From: CBDFKB01 sp965248715
GTDB taxonomy: Bacteria > Pseudomonadota > Alphaproteobacteria > Rhizobiales > Rhizobiaceae
Assembly (NCBI GenBank): GCA_965248715.1
Contig: CBDFKB010000007.1
Span: forward strand, 186,001-250,000
Length of the DNA stretch: 64,000 nucleotides
Direction of reading: 5' to 3'
Shown here: positions 44,480 to 56,731 of the stretch, piece after piece
Layout: each line of letters opens with the position of its first letter
Position numbering within the stretch: the stretch's first letter is position 1
Made by a program: the position numbers and the translations under genes
Notes under the pieces: generated by a model
What the model saw: only the letters and a program-made list of their open reading frames with translations
The model's database searches: none
What the model was told of the DNA's origin: nothing

Positions 44480-44760
44480 TGCACGAGTACTTAGGCTTGG
44501 AGGGTGGTCCCCCCACGTTCAGACAGGATTTCACGTGTCCCGCCTTACTCGAGGACGACAAATTGATTTACCCGTACGGGGCTGTCACCCGCTATGGCTC
44601 AACTTTCCAGAAGATTCCGGTTTTCTTTTTGTCGTCGCTGGCCTGGTCCGCGTTCGCTCGCCGCTACTGACGGAGTCTCGGTTGATGTCCTTTCCTACGG
44701 GTACTTAGATGTTTCAGTTCCCCGCGTTCGCTTCTTATCCCTATGTATTCAGGATAAGAT

Positions 44761-44841
44761 ACCTGTTTCAGATGTCAGGTATCAAGCAACAGGCTTCAGA
44801 ACTTGTCTGAAACCTGAAACCAGAAACCTGACACCTGTTAG
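44761..44841 (-). other. Helix-9 intervening sequence in 23S rRNA
   Basis: An insertion of about 80 nt near the 5' end, built from repeated CAGGTTTCAG and CCTGACA-type motifs that pair into a long hairpin. Alphaproteobacterial 23S genes often carry such an insertion, removed by RNase III to leave a 5.8S-like fragment. Confidence 0.75.
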
Positions 44842-45296
44842 GTGGGTTTCCCCATTCGGAAATCCACGGATCAAAGCTTATTCGCAGCTCCCCGTAGCTT
44901 ATCGCAGCGTATCACGTCCTTCATCGCCTGTGCATGCCAAGGCATCCACCAAATGCCCTTAAGACACTTGATCATTCTCATTGCCGATGTCCGCTCCTGT
45001 GCGGGAACGAATACCGTATTGCAATGATTTCACCGGCACCCCGAATTGACGCGGGATACCGGAGAAAGACCAGTTTGTTTCACGAGATGCTGTCCAGCAG
45101 CGGGCGGTTAGGCACCACTGACCAATTGGCGAACGATTATTCACCGGCGGACCGGCAATTACCGGCACCCCAAACAGATCTTCTCTTTACGATGTAAAAT
45201 AATGTTCCAATGTACCGGAACAAACTTGGTTCTCTTGTGAAACACCCGTTTACCCATTCGTTGAGGTCCGGCCAAAGCCGTGTCGCATCAAACAAA

Positions 45297-45372
45297 TGGT
45301 GGAGGCGGACGGGATCGAACCGACGACCTGAAGCTTGCAAAGCTACCGCTCTCCCAACTGAGCTACGCCCCC
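45297..45372 (-). tRNA. tRNA-Ala (anticodon TGC)
   Basis: A 76-nt cloverleaf in the 16S-23S spacer with encoded CCA; acceptor GGGGGCG / CGCCTCC, anticodon loop TTTGCAA, T-loop GGTTCGATCCC. Confidence 0.97.
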
Positions 45373-45444
45373 GAAACGGTTCATCTGACATGCCATTTGG
45401 CATCATAGAAGCGCTACCTGATACGCAACACACTAAGTTTAAAG

Positions 45445-45521
<77 letters not shown>

Positions 45522-45728
45522 CAAATCGGTCATCGCTGGTCGAGCTTTGCCGTATTTGACACGGCAAATCCACAACCCGCCGGCACTTTTTATGGTCCGA
45601 GCGTGGATGTTGTCACACAAGAAAGAGAAACGAAGGCGGCGGCTCCCGCATTGTATGCGCGGCACAAGCATGACTTGCTTGCACCTTTGTTCTGAAGAGT
45701 CCCAATAAAGGCAAGCCTTTGAAGGAAC

Positions 45729-47229
<1,501 letters not shown>

Positions 47230-47639
47230 GTTTGATATGAGATTTTAATCGGCTCTTTAGTGGCACTACAAAAGCAGTGCCTGGTCACGCTAAAACTCGT
47301 CGCTTTCGCGACGGTTTGACGAGAACATAAACACACCATCGATGCACGAATGCATCGAAGTGTAACATTCTCGAAACGTGTCCGCCGAAGTCTCTTTCGA
47401 ACCAACAATCGAAGGAATGACGATTGTTAGTTCCGCAGGACTCCGCCGCCCACGTTTCTCTTTCTTCCTATTCAATTGTCAAAGAACCGATACGCCGACG
47501 ACGTATCGACCGCTACCATCAAAAGGCCTGTATAACATACAGGCAGACAGCGGTCAGAAAACTACACCAAGTGTGCTTTCCGGATTTTCGAAGGCGTGCG
47601 TCACCGTTACCAGCGGACTTCTGCCCTCGAAGTGGAGGG

Positions 47640-47669
47640 TATATAGTTCCAGCGGGCCTGCTATGTCAA
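47640..47669 (-). promoter_or_regulatory. rrn operon promoter
   Basis: On the minus strand a consensus TTGACA (47669-47664) and TATATA (47645-47640) are separated by 18 bp, about 410 bp upstream of mature 16S. The leader between (47230-47640) contains inverted repeats such as AGGCCTGTATAACATACAGG, but no gene. No other gene is visible between 47670 and 47905. Confidence 0.8.
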
Positions 47670-47905
47670 CCAAAAAACATCAAGAATTTCCATCATTTTC
47701 TGGTTGTCATGGTGCCACCATGGCAAGCTGACGGAAACCGAAGGGGCCGGTTGGCCTTAAGCCGCCGCTGAGCGACAGATACCAGGCGTTTTTGCCGCCG
47801 GCATGGACAATCAACGGCAAACATTTTAGGTTCATGACCATCATTTTGCCGGCTTCCGGGCGCCATTGTCCGATCGGTTGAAACATTCAAGCTGACCCAG
47901 GTTGC

Positions 47906-49861
47906 ATGGCTAATTCTGACCTCTATTCGGATGTCTATTTGTTGGGTGACGCGCCGCCTTTGCTGGCATCGCGCGCGCGCGGCATGCCGGAACGGCGCCA
48001 GATCAGCTTGCGCTGGTTGTCGGGGGCGATTTTAACCGGTGTTACCTCGGTGATGTTGATGGGCGGGGCATTGATTACTGCGCTTGATGGCCGCCAGGAG
48101 GTAACGAGCCCGCCCCGGGTTCTGCTTGGCCAGGCGCCGGGTAACGGCGGCACCGCCGGAACCGACCTGGTGGCGGAAAAAGGCGACAAACCACGCCAAA
48201 GCCTGCGTTACGAAGCATCACAGAGCCGCCGGCTAATGGTGCCTACGGTCACGATTGAGGGCGATCGCGAAGTAGTAAAAGCGCGGCCGTTTAAGATTGC
48301 CACCGTGCCATTGGCGGTGGTGGCGGATAAGGACCTAGAATATCCAAGGTTCGACGCGCTGGCGATTTTTTCTGATTCAGGCAGAGCCCCGGAGCCGACT
48401 ATTTATGGCGATTCCCTATATGGCGCCGACGTCGACAGCGAGGTGACGATCAAATTTCGCGCATTTGCCGCCGCCGATCCGCAACTCGATACAAATTTGA
48501 CCCTCACAGCGGCCAAATCCAAAGTGCTGGTCGAGCGGCATGTGGCGATGCTGGCACAAGGACAATCGTCTGATACAGCCACCTTCCTTGCCGAGCCGAA
48601 CTATCCAGGCGTCCAGCCACCTGTTCTTGGCGCCGACGGAGTTCGCATCACAGCGGAAAACGTCACCACCTTGCAACGGATTTATCCGGCCCCCGGTGCG
48701 GGAATGAAGTTTGAAGACCGGATCATTACCATAAAGACCGAGCGTTCACTGTTTGATGTGCTGGCCGGTGAAGGCGTCCCGGCGCACGATGCCGAAAAAC
48801 TTGCCGAGATTATCGCCATCGACCTTGATGCCAAGACTTTAAAGCGCGGCGACAAAGTTCGTGCGGTGCATGAATTGGCACCCGACGGTTCTATCCTCTC
48901 GGTCGGCAGGATTTCAGTCTATCGCGGCGTCACCCATCTAGTCAGTGTTGCCGGCAAGGATGATGGCGGTTTTGCCTATGCCAACGCGCCGGACATGATC
49001 CCAGCAATCAGTGCTGCCGGCGCGGTGCGGCCAGTGGTTTCCCTGTCCGGATTGCCGAACGTCTACGATGGCATCTATCGTGCCGGACTGACCGAAGGCA
49101 TGGACAAGGATATGGTGCACCAATTGGTGCGGATTTTTGCTTTCGATGTCGACTTCAAGAGCCGGGCCGGGCCGGGCGATCAACTCAGCGTACTTTATTC
49201 AGTGACCGATTCGGGTGCTGATTCTGAAATTCAGCCGGAAATACTCTACGCAGCGGTTCGCGCTAATGGTGTGGAATATAAATTCTACCGCTACCTCGAC
49301 CGCAAAGACGGCGGCGTCGGCTATTATGATCGGCTCGGCAAAAGCGCGCGCAAATTCCTGCTGCGCAAGCCGGTGCCGGCCGGACGGTTCCAATCGCCCT
49401 TTGGCATGCGCCGGCATCCAATTTCCCGGGTGCGAAAAATGCACCAGGGAGTGGACTGGGCAGCACCACGCGGCACGCCGATTGTCGCCGCCGGCAATGG
49501 GGTGGTTGATAAAGCCGGCTGGAGCCGGGGTCATGGCAAACGGACCATCATCCGCCATGCTAACGGCTATGTGACATCCTATTCGCACCAGACTTCGATC
49601 GCCAAGGGCGTGGTTCCCGGTGCCAGGGTGCGCCAGGGCCAGATCATCGGCGCGGTCGGATCAACCGGATATACCACCGGCCCTCACTTGCATTATGAAG
49701 TCACCGTCAATGGCAACAAAGTCGATCCAATGCGCATCCGGTTGCCCAAGGGACGAGTGCTGAAAGGCGAAACCCTGGCCACTTTTGAGATCGAACGCGA
49801 CCGGATCGAAGAGATTTTGATCGACGACGACCGGGAGCGGGTGCGTCTGGCGTCTAATTAG
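47906..49861 (+). CDS. M23 family metallopeptidase (murein endopeptidase)
   Basis: A 651-residue envelope protein. A cytoplasmic N-terminus and one transmembrane helix (about 38-60) are followed by a long periplasmic region with an OapA/LysM-like part (ERSLFDVLAGEGVPAHDAEKL). The zinc peptidase domain is near the C-terminus: MRRHPISRVRKMHQGVDWAA (about 500-519) and the HxH motif in GPHLHYEVTVNG (about 592-603). Such enzymes cut peptidoglycan cross-links. The stop TAG (49859-49861) is the first three bases of the following repeat. Confidence 0.9.
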   Translation: MANSDLYSDVYLLGDAPPLLASRARGMPERRQISLRWLSGAILTGVTSVMLMGGALITALDGRQEVTSPPRVLLGQAPGNGGTAGTDLVAEKGDKPRQSLRYEASQSRRLMVPTVTIEGDREVVKARPFKIATVPLAVVADKDLEYPRFDALAIFSDSGRAPEPTIYGDSLYGADVDSEVTIKFRAFAAADPQLDTNLTLTAAKSKVLVERHVAMLAQGQSSDTATFLAEPNYPGVQPPVLGADGVRITAENVTTLQRIYPAPGAGMKFEDRIITIKTERSLFDVLAGEGVPAHDAEKLAEIIAIDLDAKTLKRGDKVRAVHELAPDGSILSVGRISVYRGVTHLVSVAGKDDGGFAYANAPDMIPAISAAGAVRPVVSLSGLPNVYDGIYRAGLTEGMDKDMVHQLVRIFAFDVDFKSRAGPGDQLSVLYSVTDSGADSEIQPEILYAAVRANGVEYKFYRYLDRKDGGVGYYDRLGKSARKFLLRKPVPAGRFQSPFGMRRHPISRVRKMHQGVDWAAPRGTPIVAAGNGVVDKAGWSRGHGKRTIIRHANGYVTSYSHQTSIAKGVVPGARVRQGQIIGAVGSTGYTTGPHLHYEVTVNGNKVDPMRIRLPKGRVLKGETLATFEIERDRIEEILIDDDRERVRLASN

Positions 49862-49990
49862 CGCCTGTCACCCAAAAGTGGGTACCGGTTTTGGGAAACA
49901 TGACACCCATAAACAATCAGATAGCGCGACGAAGCTATTCCAACGCTTGGTGACAAGCGCTAGAGCGTATTCTTATCCGATTCCCGCAAT
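49859..49990. repeat. 103-bp family repeat, type A followed by type-B fragment
   Basis: From TAGCGCCTGTCACCCAAAAG through GTGGGTACCGGTTTTGGGAA, CGACGAAGCTATTCCAACGC and GTGACAAGCGCTAGAGCGTA. It supplies the stop codon of the M23 gene and fills the gap to clpB. Confidence 0.88.
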
Positions 49991-50043
49991 ACGCTTTTCG
50001 CAAACAATCGCAACGCTATGTTCGCCAAATGGTTGCCCATGCG

Positions 50044-52674
50044 CTATGCCGCATTGGCGGTGTCTTGTGCTTCAGCCGCATGGTTTGCATTGTCGGCTGC
50101 GGCGGCTGTGACAGTAAACATCAACCGGCTGTCAGAGCCGTGGACCTGAATCACACTGCCGTCGAGAATTTCTCCCGCTAGTAGTTTTTCCGCCAGTGGA
50201 TCCTGCAGATGGTTTTGGATCGCTCGTTTGAGCGGACGGGCACCGAATGCCGGATCATAGCCGCGCTCGGCCAGCCATACGACCGCATCATCGTCCAGTT
50301 CAATGCGAATGCGGCGGTCGGCCAGCAATTTCTGGAACCGCTCGATTTGGATCGCAACAATCCCCGCCATATCGCTGCGGGCAAGCCGGTTGAAGATGAT
50401 GGTTTCATCGATCCGGTTGAGAAACTCCGGCCTGAAGTGAGCTTTGATCGCTTCGTGAACATATCCGTGCGCGGCTTTGGGGTCTGCATCCCCAGCCAGC
50501 GCAACCAGATGTTCCGCCCCAAGATTGGAGGTCATGATAATGATCGTATTGCGGAAATCCACTGTGCGACCATGGCCGTCGGTCAACCGTCCGTCGTCGA
50601 GCACTTGCAACAACACGTTGAATACGTCGGAATGGGCTTTCTCGATCTCGTCGAATAGTACCACCTGATAGGGCCGCCGCCGCACCGCTTCGGTCAGCGC
50701 GCCGCCTTCTTCATAGCCCACATAGCCAGGTGGCGCGCCGATCAACCGGGCGACCGAGTGTTTCTCCATATATTCCGACATGTCGATGCGCACCATGGCG
50801 CTGTCATCGTCGAATAGGAATTCGGCCAACGCCTTAGTGAGTTCGGTCTTGCCAACCCCGGTGGGGCCCAAAAAGATGAAGCTGCCGATTGGCCGGTTGG
50901 GATCCTGCAGGCCGGCCCGGGCGCGGCGCACCGCCTTGGAGACCGCCTGAACCGCCCTGCCCTGTCCAACCACCCTGGTGGCGAGCGCGTCTTCCATACG
51001 CAATAACTTGTCCTTTTCGCCTTCCAGCATTTTGTCCACCGGCACTCCGGTCCAGCGGTAAACTATGTGCGCGACATGGCTCGGGGTCACCGCCTCATCG
51101 ACCATGCCCTGATCTTCTTCTTCGATTTCAGCCAGCTTGGCTTCCAATTGTGGGATCGTGCCATAGGCAAGTTCACCGGCGCGGGCGAGATCGCCGCCAC
51201 GCTGGGCGCGCTCTAACTCGCCCCGCGCTTGGTCAAGCTCTTCCTTTATATCGCGGGCTCCGGCAAGCTTTTGCTTGTCCGATAGCCAGCGTGCGGTCAG
51301 GGCGGATGAATTTTCTTCAAGATCGGCTAACTCGCCTTCCAGCTTGCCGAGCCGGTCCTTCGACGCCTTATCGGTTTCCTTGCTCAAGGCTTCACGTTCG
51401 ATTTTCAACTGAATGATGCGGCGATCCAGTTCGTCGAGTTCTTCCGGTTTGGAATCGACTTGCATGCGCAACCGCGATGCCGCCTCATCGACCAAGTCGA
51501 TCGCTTTGTCGGGCAAAAACCGATCGGTAATGTAGCGGCTGGATAGGTTGGCCGCTGCCACCAGGGCAGAATCGGAAATCCGTACCCCGTGATGCAACTC
51601 ATATTTTTCTTTAATGCCGCGCAGGATCGATACCGTATCCTCGACCGTCGGTTCGCAAACAAATATCGGCTGAAAACGCCGCGCCAACGCCGCGTCCTTT
51701 TCGACATTTTTGCGAAATTCGTCGAGGGTGGTAGCGCCAACACAATGCAATTCGCCGCGCGCTAATGCCGGCTTCAGCAAATTGGACGCATCCATTGCAC
51801 CTTCCGCTTTGCCGGCGCCGACCAGGGTATGCATTTCATCGACAAACAGGATGATCTCGCCGTTCGCCGCCTGGACCTCGCCGAGCACCGTCTTGAGGCG
51901 TTCTTCGAATTCGCCGCGATATTTGGCGCCGGCGATCAGCGCGCCCATGTCGAGCGCCAATAATTGCTTTTCTTTCAGTGCTTCCGGCACGTCACCATTG
52001 ATGATCCGGAGCGCCAAACCTTCGGCGATGGCGGTTTTGCCAACACCAGGTTCGCCGATCAGCACCGGATTATTCTTGGTGCGGCGCGACAAGACCTGAA
52101 TCGTGCGGCGGATTTCCTCTTCCCGGCCGATCACCGGATCAAGCCGGCCGTCACGCGCGTCCTCGGTCAGATCGCGAGTATAGCGCTTGAGCGCATCGTA
52201 AGCGGCTTCCGCATTGGCGCTGTTTGCGGCGCGGCCCTTGCGCAGCGCGTCGATCGCAGCGCCAAGCTTTTGCCCGGTAACTCCGGCGGCGGCGATAATC
52301 TTGGCAGTGTCGGTGTCTTGGCGCTCGGCCATTGCCTGCAATGCGCGCTCCACGGAAATAAAACTATCGCCAACCTTGTCGGCAAGCTTTTCCGCTTCGG
52401 CCATCACCTTGGCTAGTTGCGGCGAAAGATAAAGCTGGCCGCTACCGCCGGTAACTTTTGTCTCCTGATCGAGCGCCTTGTTGCATGCAATGTGGGCAGC
52501 TCGCGGATCACCGCCAGCGTTCTTGATCAACGATGCGGCCAAGCCTTCGCCGTCATCGAGAAAAGCTTTCAACAGATGAAGCGGGGTAAATTGCTGGTGA
52601 TCGCGCGAAACCGCTTCGGTTTGCGCGGATTGTACGAAGCCCTTCAGGCGTTCGGTAAATTTATCATAGTTCAT
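50044..52674 (-). CDS. clpB: ATP-dependent disaggregase ClpB
   Basis: An 876-residue Hsp100 chaperone. An N-terminal ClpN domain (MNYDKFTERLKGF, about 1-145) is followed by AAA-1 with Walker A GEPGVGKTAIAEG and Walker B ILFVDEMHTLVGAG, the long coiled-coil M domain (about 400-530, ELDRRIIQLKIEREAL), and AAA-2 with Walker A GPTGVGKTELTKALA and VVLFDEIEKAH. The C-terminal tail is Ala/Asn-rich. Resolves protein aggregates with DnaK. ATG 52674 lies behind CCAGGAGCACACC. Confidence 0.97.
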   Translation of the reverse strand: MNYDKFTERLKGFVQSAQTEAVSRDHQQFTPLHLLKAFLDDGEGLAASLIKNAGGDPRAAHIACNKALDQETKVTGGSGQLYLSPQLAKVMAEAEKLADKVGDSFISVERALQAMAERQDTDTAKIIAAAGVTGQKLGAAIDALRKGRAANSANAEAAYDALKRYTRDLTEDARDGRLDPVIGREEEIRRTIQVLSRRTKNNPVLIGEPGVGKTAIAEGLALRIINGDVPEALKEKQLLALDMGALIAGAKYRGEFEERLKTVLGEVQAANGEIILFVDEMHTLVGAGKAEGAMDASNLLKPALARGELHCVGATTLDEFRKNVEKDAALARRFQPIFVCEPTVEDTVSILRGIKEKYELHHGVRISDSALVAAANLSSRYITDRFLPDKAIDLVDEAASRLRMQVDSKPEELDELDRRIIQLKIEREALSKETDKASKDRLGKLEGELADLEENSSALTARWLSDKQKLAGARDIKEELDQARGELERAQRGGDLARAGELAYGTIPQLEAKLAEIEEEDQGMVDEAVTPSHVAHIVYRWTGVPVDKMLEGEKDKLLRMEDALATRVVGQGRAVQAVSKAVRRARAGLQDPNRPIGSFIFLGPTGVGKTELTKALAEFLFDDDSAMVRIDMSEYMEKHSVARLIGAPPGYVGYEEGGALTEAVRRRPYQVVLFDEIEKAHSDVFNVLLQVLDDGRLTDGHGRTVDFRNTIIIMTSNLGAEHLVALAGDADPKAAHGYVHEAIKAHFRPEFLNRIDETIIFNRLARSDMAGIVAIQIERFQKLLADRRIRIELDDDAVVWLAERGYDPAFGARPLKRAIQNHLQDPLAEKLLAGEILDGSVIQVHGSDSRLMFTVTAAAADNANHAAEAQDTANAA

Positions 52675-52902
52675 GGTGTGCTCCTGGACGGTATTTCACC
52701 CCGAAGGCATGAAAAACTGTTGGTGGCAGACCCCCGGACAATCGGCAGGTCTGTTGGAGCGCATCAGACTTAAAGGGGAAATGTTGAGCCCGATTTGGTC
52801 TCAAATTGGGTCTAATACGTCCCAACACCTAATATAGGTGCGCGAAGCCTTGAAATTAAGGGGAGATCGGTGCGAAACACCGGCAGCGGGCAAATCGCTG
52901 CT

Positions 52903-52988
52903 AGAGCGTGTCACCCAAAAGTGGGTACCGGTTTTGGGAAAAATGACACCCATAAACAAAGAGATAGTGCGAAGAAGCTATTCCAACC
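52903..52988. repeat. 103-bp family repeat, type A, cut by an IS4-type element
   Basis: Starts AGAGCGTGTCACCCAAAAGT and proceeds normally to GAAGCTATTCCAAC, where the IS4-type terminal repeat CACACTACACGAC begins. The remaining body does not reappear at the other end of the element, so this side has rearranged. Confidence 0.85.
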
Positions 52989-54282
52989 CACACTACACGA
53001 CAATTTTGGTTGAGAGCGTGAATTGATGGTATTTTGAACGCTTCATTTGCCAATGGCGTCGTTCGATGTCGATACCGTTATTAACCCACGCTCTCGGTGT
53101 GAATTTATCGTGTCATCTTGGTTTGAACAAGAGCCGCATTGAGACGCTTATTGTGATCATTGTTGGTCTTGTGAATGGCCGCACGGTAAATTTGCGCCAC
53201 ATTGCTTGCCAGTTTTGCGGTCCTGCCAAACACGCATCCAACTACCGCCGCCTGCAGCGGTTTTTTCAGTATGTGCGTCTTGATAATGATTGGGTGGCGC
53301 GGATGATGGTGCGCCTGTTGAACCAGTGCGGACCCCATGCCAGACCATGGCTGCTGGCACTTGATCGCACCAACTGGAAGGTTGGGTCGCGCGATATCAA
53401 TATATTGATGCTGGCGCTGGTGACACGCCGGTTTCGCGTGCCGCTGATGTGGGTAATTCTTGACAAGCCGGGCAGCAGCAATAGCGCCGAACGCATCACG
53501 TTGATGCGGCGTTATCTGGCTTTGTTTGGCGCATCATCGGTTCGAATGCTACTGGCTGACCGGGAGTTCATCGGTCACGACTGGTTTGATTTCCTCAACA
53601 AAAACAACATCCCCTTCGCCATTCGCATCAAGAAGGCGATGCATTTGACACAACAAGACGGATCAAAATGGTCGTTTCAAACATTGTTGCGCAGACACCG
53701 TTCGATCAAAACAATCAGGACATGGTCGGGCTGGTTGACAGATATCGAGCGCAGGCAGAACAACCCGTTGAACTTTGCAGCACGGCGCATCAAAGACGGC
53801 GATTGGCTGATCATCGCCTCCAATCGAGAACCCAAAGATGGGTTGCGCAAATACCGCAAAAGATGGGCCATCGAATGCCTGTTTGGTGACACCAAAAAGC
53901 GAGGCTTCAACATTGAAGACACCCGCATTATACCAAGGGAACTTAATATTGACCTATTTGATGGATGCAAACCGGTTGATCCGGCGAGGCGCGAAGCGTA
54001 GCGCGATGCCGGGGTATCGGGCAAGTTTCGCAACACCGTTGGAAACGTATGGGCAAAAACCAGCACCGTGGTTTTGCGATAATCACCAGTTTAAAACCCA
54101 AGCGCAGGGCGCTTTTCGGTGCCCAAAATCGGGCGGGAAAGCGCCTTTGGTGGGCCGGTTTGCTCCACCACGAGATGTTGCATCGGGTTGAAAAATCGGC
54201 GCTATTTGGCCGCACGATTTTGTTCGCTGACGTCGTTAGAGCCCGCTTGTGGTGGATCCGCACCACGGCACGGTCGCCGCCT

Positions 54283-55131
54283 AGGGTCCAAACTCAATCA
54301 TTTTGTTGAATTTCTGTAGCAAATCAGATTGAGATTGAACGATCAAAGGATTGGAGATCTGGATGGCTCATTTGTTTTGGCTTTCTGACGCCCAATGGGC
54401 GGTGATTGAACCCCATTTACCCATGAACCAGCCCGGAGCACGTCGGGTGGATGACCGCCGGGTGATCTCGGGCATTATTCATGTGCTCAAAACAGGATGC
54501 CGATGGTTGACTGCCCTGGCGAATACGGCCCTTCGACAACGATCTACAACCGCTTCAACCGCTGGTCCCGCCGTCGGTTCTGGGTCGATCTGGTGGAGGC
54601 ATTGGCTACCTCAGGTGCGGTGACGAAGAGCACGTCCATCGACTCAACCTATATCAAGGCGCATCGTTCGGCACATGGCGGTAAAGGGGGGCGAAAATCC
54701 AGGCCATTGGCCCCTCGCGCGGTGGCCAAACCACCAAAATCCATGCCCTCACAGACGTCATAGGCCGCCCCTTTGCCTTCATGCTCACAGCAGGCAATGT
54801 ATCGGACACCAAAGCCGCACCCACTTTGCTGACAGGTTTGAGGGGCGCACGATATGTTCTGGGCGACAAGGGATACGATGCGGATGCGCTTCGAAAAGCT
54901 TTGCGCAATGCGGCCATGGTTCCTGTGATCCCCGGCCGCTGCAATCGAAAACGCAAAATCATCTACGACAAAGCCCGCTACAAAGAACGCCACCTCATCG
55001 AAAATGCATTCTGCCGTCTCAAGGACTTTCCAAGAGTGGCAACCCGCTACGACAAACTCGCAAGAAACTTCCTGTCCGCCGTAGCGCTGGCAACACTCGT
55101 CGCCTTCTGGTTATGATTGAGTCTGGACCCT
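54283..55131 (+). mobile_element. IS5-family insertion sequence nested in the above
   Basis: Terminal repeats AGGGTCCAAACTCAATCA (left) and TGATTGAGTCTGGACCCT (right), flanked by CTAG-like bases. The length, about 850 bp, is normal for the IS427 group of IS5. Confidence 0.85.
54363..55116 (+). pseudogene. IS5-family transposase, two frameshifts
   Basis: Homology is spread over three frames: MAHLFWLSDAQWAVIEPHLP to GCRW (frame 1), DCPGEYGPSTTIYNRFNRWS to AHGGKGG (frame 2), and MLTAGNVSDTKAAPTLLTGL to the end (frame 3). The first shift lies near 54505, the second near a run of six G's at about 54686. The latter may be a programmed-frameshift site; the first is a mutation. Not functional. Confidence 0.85.
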
Positions 55132-55462
55132 AGTCAGCAAACAAAATCGCGGCGGTCAAATGGGTCAATATTAAATTTCCTTGGTATTACCGATCCGGGC
55201 AAACTCGATCTGTGGCTGGCAATAATCGCTCTTACAATGAGTTGGACCTATCGTTGCGCCAGCAAAACCATCGGGCTTTCCCCTATCAGGAAAAAGAGCC
55301 ATGGATACAAGGAAAAATCATGGTTCAGAACCGGACTTGATCAACTCAGAAGATGGATCATTCACCAGCCAGAAAAGGCAGCAAGGGTCTGGATGAAGCT
55401 ATGGCCAAAGAAAAAATCAACCCTCAAATCCGCCGGAGTCGTGTAGTGTGAACGATATGACA

Positions 55463-55853
55463 AACGCTGAAAGCGGTGCTTGAGGAAACGCACACGCTCA
55501 CCGGTCGCGATATCGAACGGGTCTATGTCGACAAGGGCTACCGGAGCCACGACGCGCCAAAACCCTTGGCGGTCTTCAAGTCAGGTCAAAAACGCGGCGT
55601 CCACGGCCAGATCAAACGCGAACTCAAACGCCGATCAGCCATCGAAGCGGTAATCGGTCACTGCAAAACCGACGGTCATCTCGACCGAAACTTCCTCAAA
55701 GGCCACCGCGGCGACCAAATCAACGCCGTCATGAGCGCGGTTGGCTACAACATCCGCCTCATCCTCAGATGGCTGATAAAACTATTGCGCAAAATCATCG
55801 GCGAAATCGTGGCCGCAATAACAATAATATCACTCATCAAACAAGCTTCTTAA
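55463..55853 (+). pseudogene. Truncated IS5-family transposase, C-terminal part
   Basis: The frame reads THTLTGRDIERVYVDKGYRS, SGQKRGVHGQIKRELKRRSA, IEAVIGHCKTDGHLDRNFLK and a hydrophobic tail. This is the C-terminal DDE half of an IS5-like transposase of a different group from the neighbours. The 5' part is missing, cut at the IS4 boundary. A non-functional remnant. Confidence 0.8.
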
Positions 55854-55877
55854 CAGCGGACTAAGGACCGCAAGCAA

Positions 55878-56731
55878 TTAGGGTCAGGACTCATTAATTG
55901 AGCCAGAAGATCACGGTTGCAGCGACTGTTATTGCTGCGAAGAAGATGTCGGCGCATCTGTCATAGCGGGTTTCGATACGTCTCCAATCCTTCAGTTTGC
56001 TGAAAGTATTTTCGACCTTATGGCGTTGTTTGTACGCCGTTTTGCAATACGCTGCGGGGCTCTTGCGCTTCGCTCGAGGTGGGATGCATGAAGCGATCCC
56101 CTTGGCCTTGAGTGCGGCACGAAACTCGTCGCTATCATAGCCCTTATCGCCGATGAGTGTTTTGGCGTTTGGCAATGCTGGATAGACGATCTTTGCGCCA
56201 ATGTGGTCAGAAACTTGTCCTGCCGTCAGCGCCATGACGATGGGTTTGCCTTCCCCATTGACAACAGCATGAAGCTTGGAGTTCAGCCCGCCCTTTGTTC
56301 GCCCAATGTGGCGGGGAACATCCCCTTTTTTGCCAGACTGCAAGCAGTCCGGTGGGCTTTCAGATGAGTGGCATCGATCTGTACGATGTCAGGCTCTCCT
56401 GCTCTGGCGGCCAAACTGCTGAATATTCGATCAAAAACGCCCAGTCGGCTCCACCGCACAAAGCGGTTGTAGAGAGTTTTGTGCGGGCCATAATCGGCCC
56501 GGTGCATCGCGCCAGCGAAGACCATTGCGGATCACATGGATGATCCCGGAAATCACCTTGCGGTCATCACTGCGCGGTATACCGTGGGCGAGCGGAAAAT
56601 ACGGACGCATCAGCGCAAACTGCCGATCCGGCAACCAGAACAAATCAGACATGGAAAACCTCCTTCGGTTGACCACTTGAATCTGATTTGCGGCAATCTG
56701 AAAACCCGTTAATCAATAGGTCCTGACCCTA
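55878..56731 (-). mobile_element. IS5-family (IS427 group) element, second copy type
   Basis: Ends TTAGGGTCAGGACTCATTAA (left) and AATAGGTCCTGACCCTA (right) are inverted repeats; a TA target is likely. Different from the IS5 at 54283, though its ends are of the same general type. Confidence 0.8.
55894..56652 (-). pseudogene. IS5-family transposase, frameshifted
   Basis: Starts MSDLFWLPDRQFALMRPYFP, then shifts near 56507 (extra C in GGCCGATTATGG), continues YGPHKTLYNRFVRWSRLGVF to CSLAKKG, and moves again at an A6G4 run (about 56335) into DVPRHIGRTKGGLNSKLHAV to the end. The A-run shift matches the programmed frameshifting of the IS427 group; the first shift is disabling. Confidence 0.85.

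Larger units (their letters stand above)
53931..55186. mobile_element. Inverted-repeat element inserted in the IS4 transposase, itself carrying an IS5
   Basis: The ends are 31-bp inverted repeats: left TACCAAGGGAACTTAATATT, right (reverse complement) TACCAAGGAAATTTAATATT, about 28 of 31 matching. TTA is duplicated on both sides (53928-53930, 55187-55189). Without the nested IS5 the element is about 400 bp and has no transposase, so it is probably a non-autonomous (MITE-like) element. A related end occurs at 56732-56815. Confidence 0.85.
53066..55445 (+). pseudogene. IS4-family transposase, split by an insertion
   Basis: The N-terminal part (53066-53930) begins MSIPLLTHALGVNLS and runs through the DDE region (LALDRTNWKVG, LLADREFIGHDWFDFL, RYRKRW-like YRKRWAIECLFGDTKKRG). 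It stops being homologous at EDTRI. The C-terminal part (from 55187) continues TDPGKLDLWLAIIALTMSWT and RCASKTIGLSPIRKKSHGYK. Joining 53930 to 55190, that is, removing one TTA with the insert, restores EDTRITDPGKL in frame. Inactive as it stands. Confidence 0.9.
52989..55450 (+). mobile_element. IS4-family insertion sequence, interrupted
   Basis: Bounded by a perfect 13-bp inverted repeat (CACACTACACGAC at 52989, GTCGTGTAGTGTG at 55438). It encodes one transposase split by a second inserted element (53931-55186). No clear target duplication is seen, because the right flank is a different, truncated IS. Confidence 0.85.

Noticed and set aside
52675..52900. Heat-shock sigma-32 promoter for clpB
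   Set aside because: CTATAT-like and CTTC-like bases are present upstream, but spacing and the -35 block do not match the alphaproteobacterial consensus well enough.
53943..54309. Short frames on both strands between the TACCAA end and the IS5
   Set aside because: They lie inside a non-autonomous element, lack ribosome sites and resemble no protein family I know.
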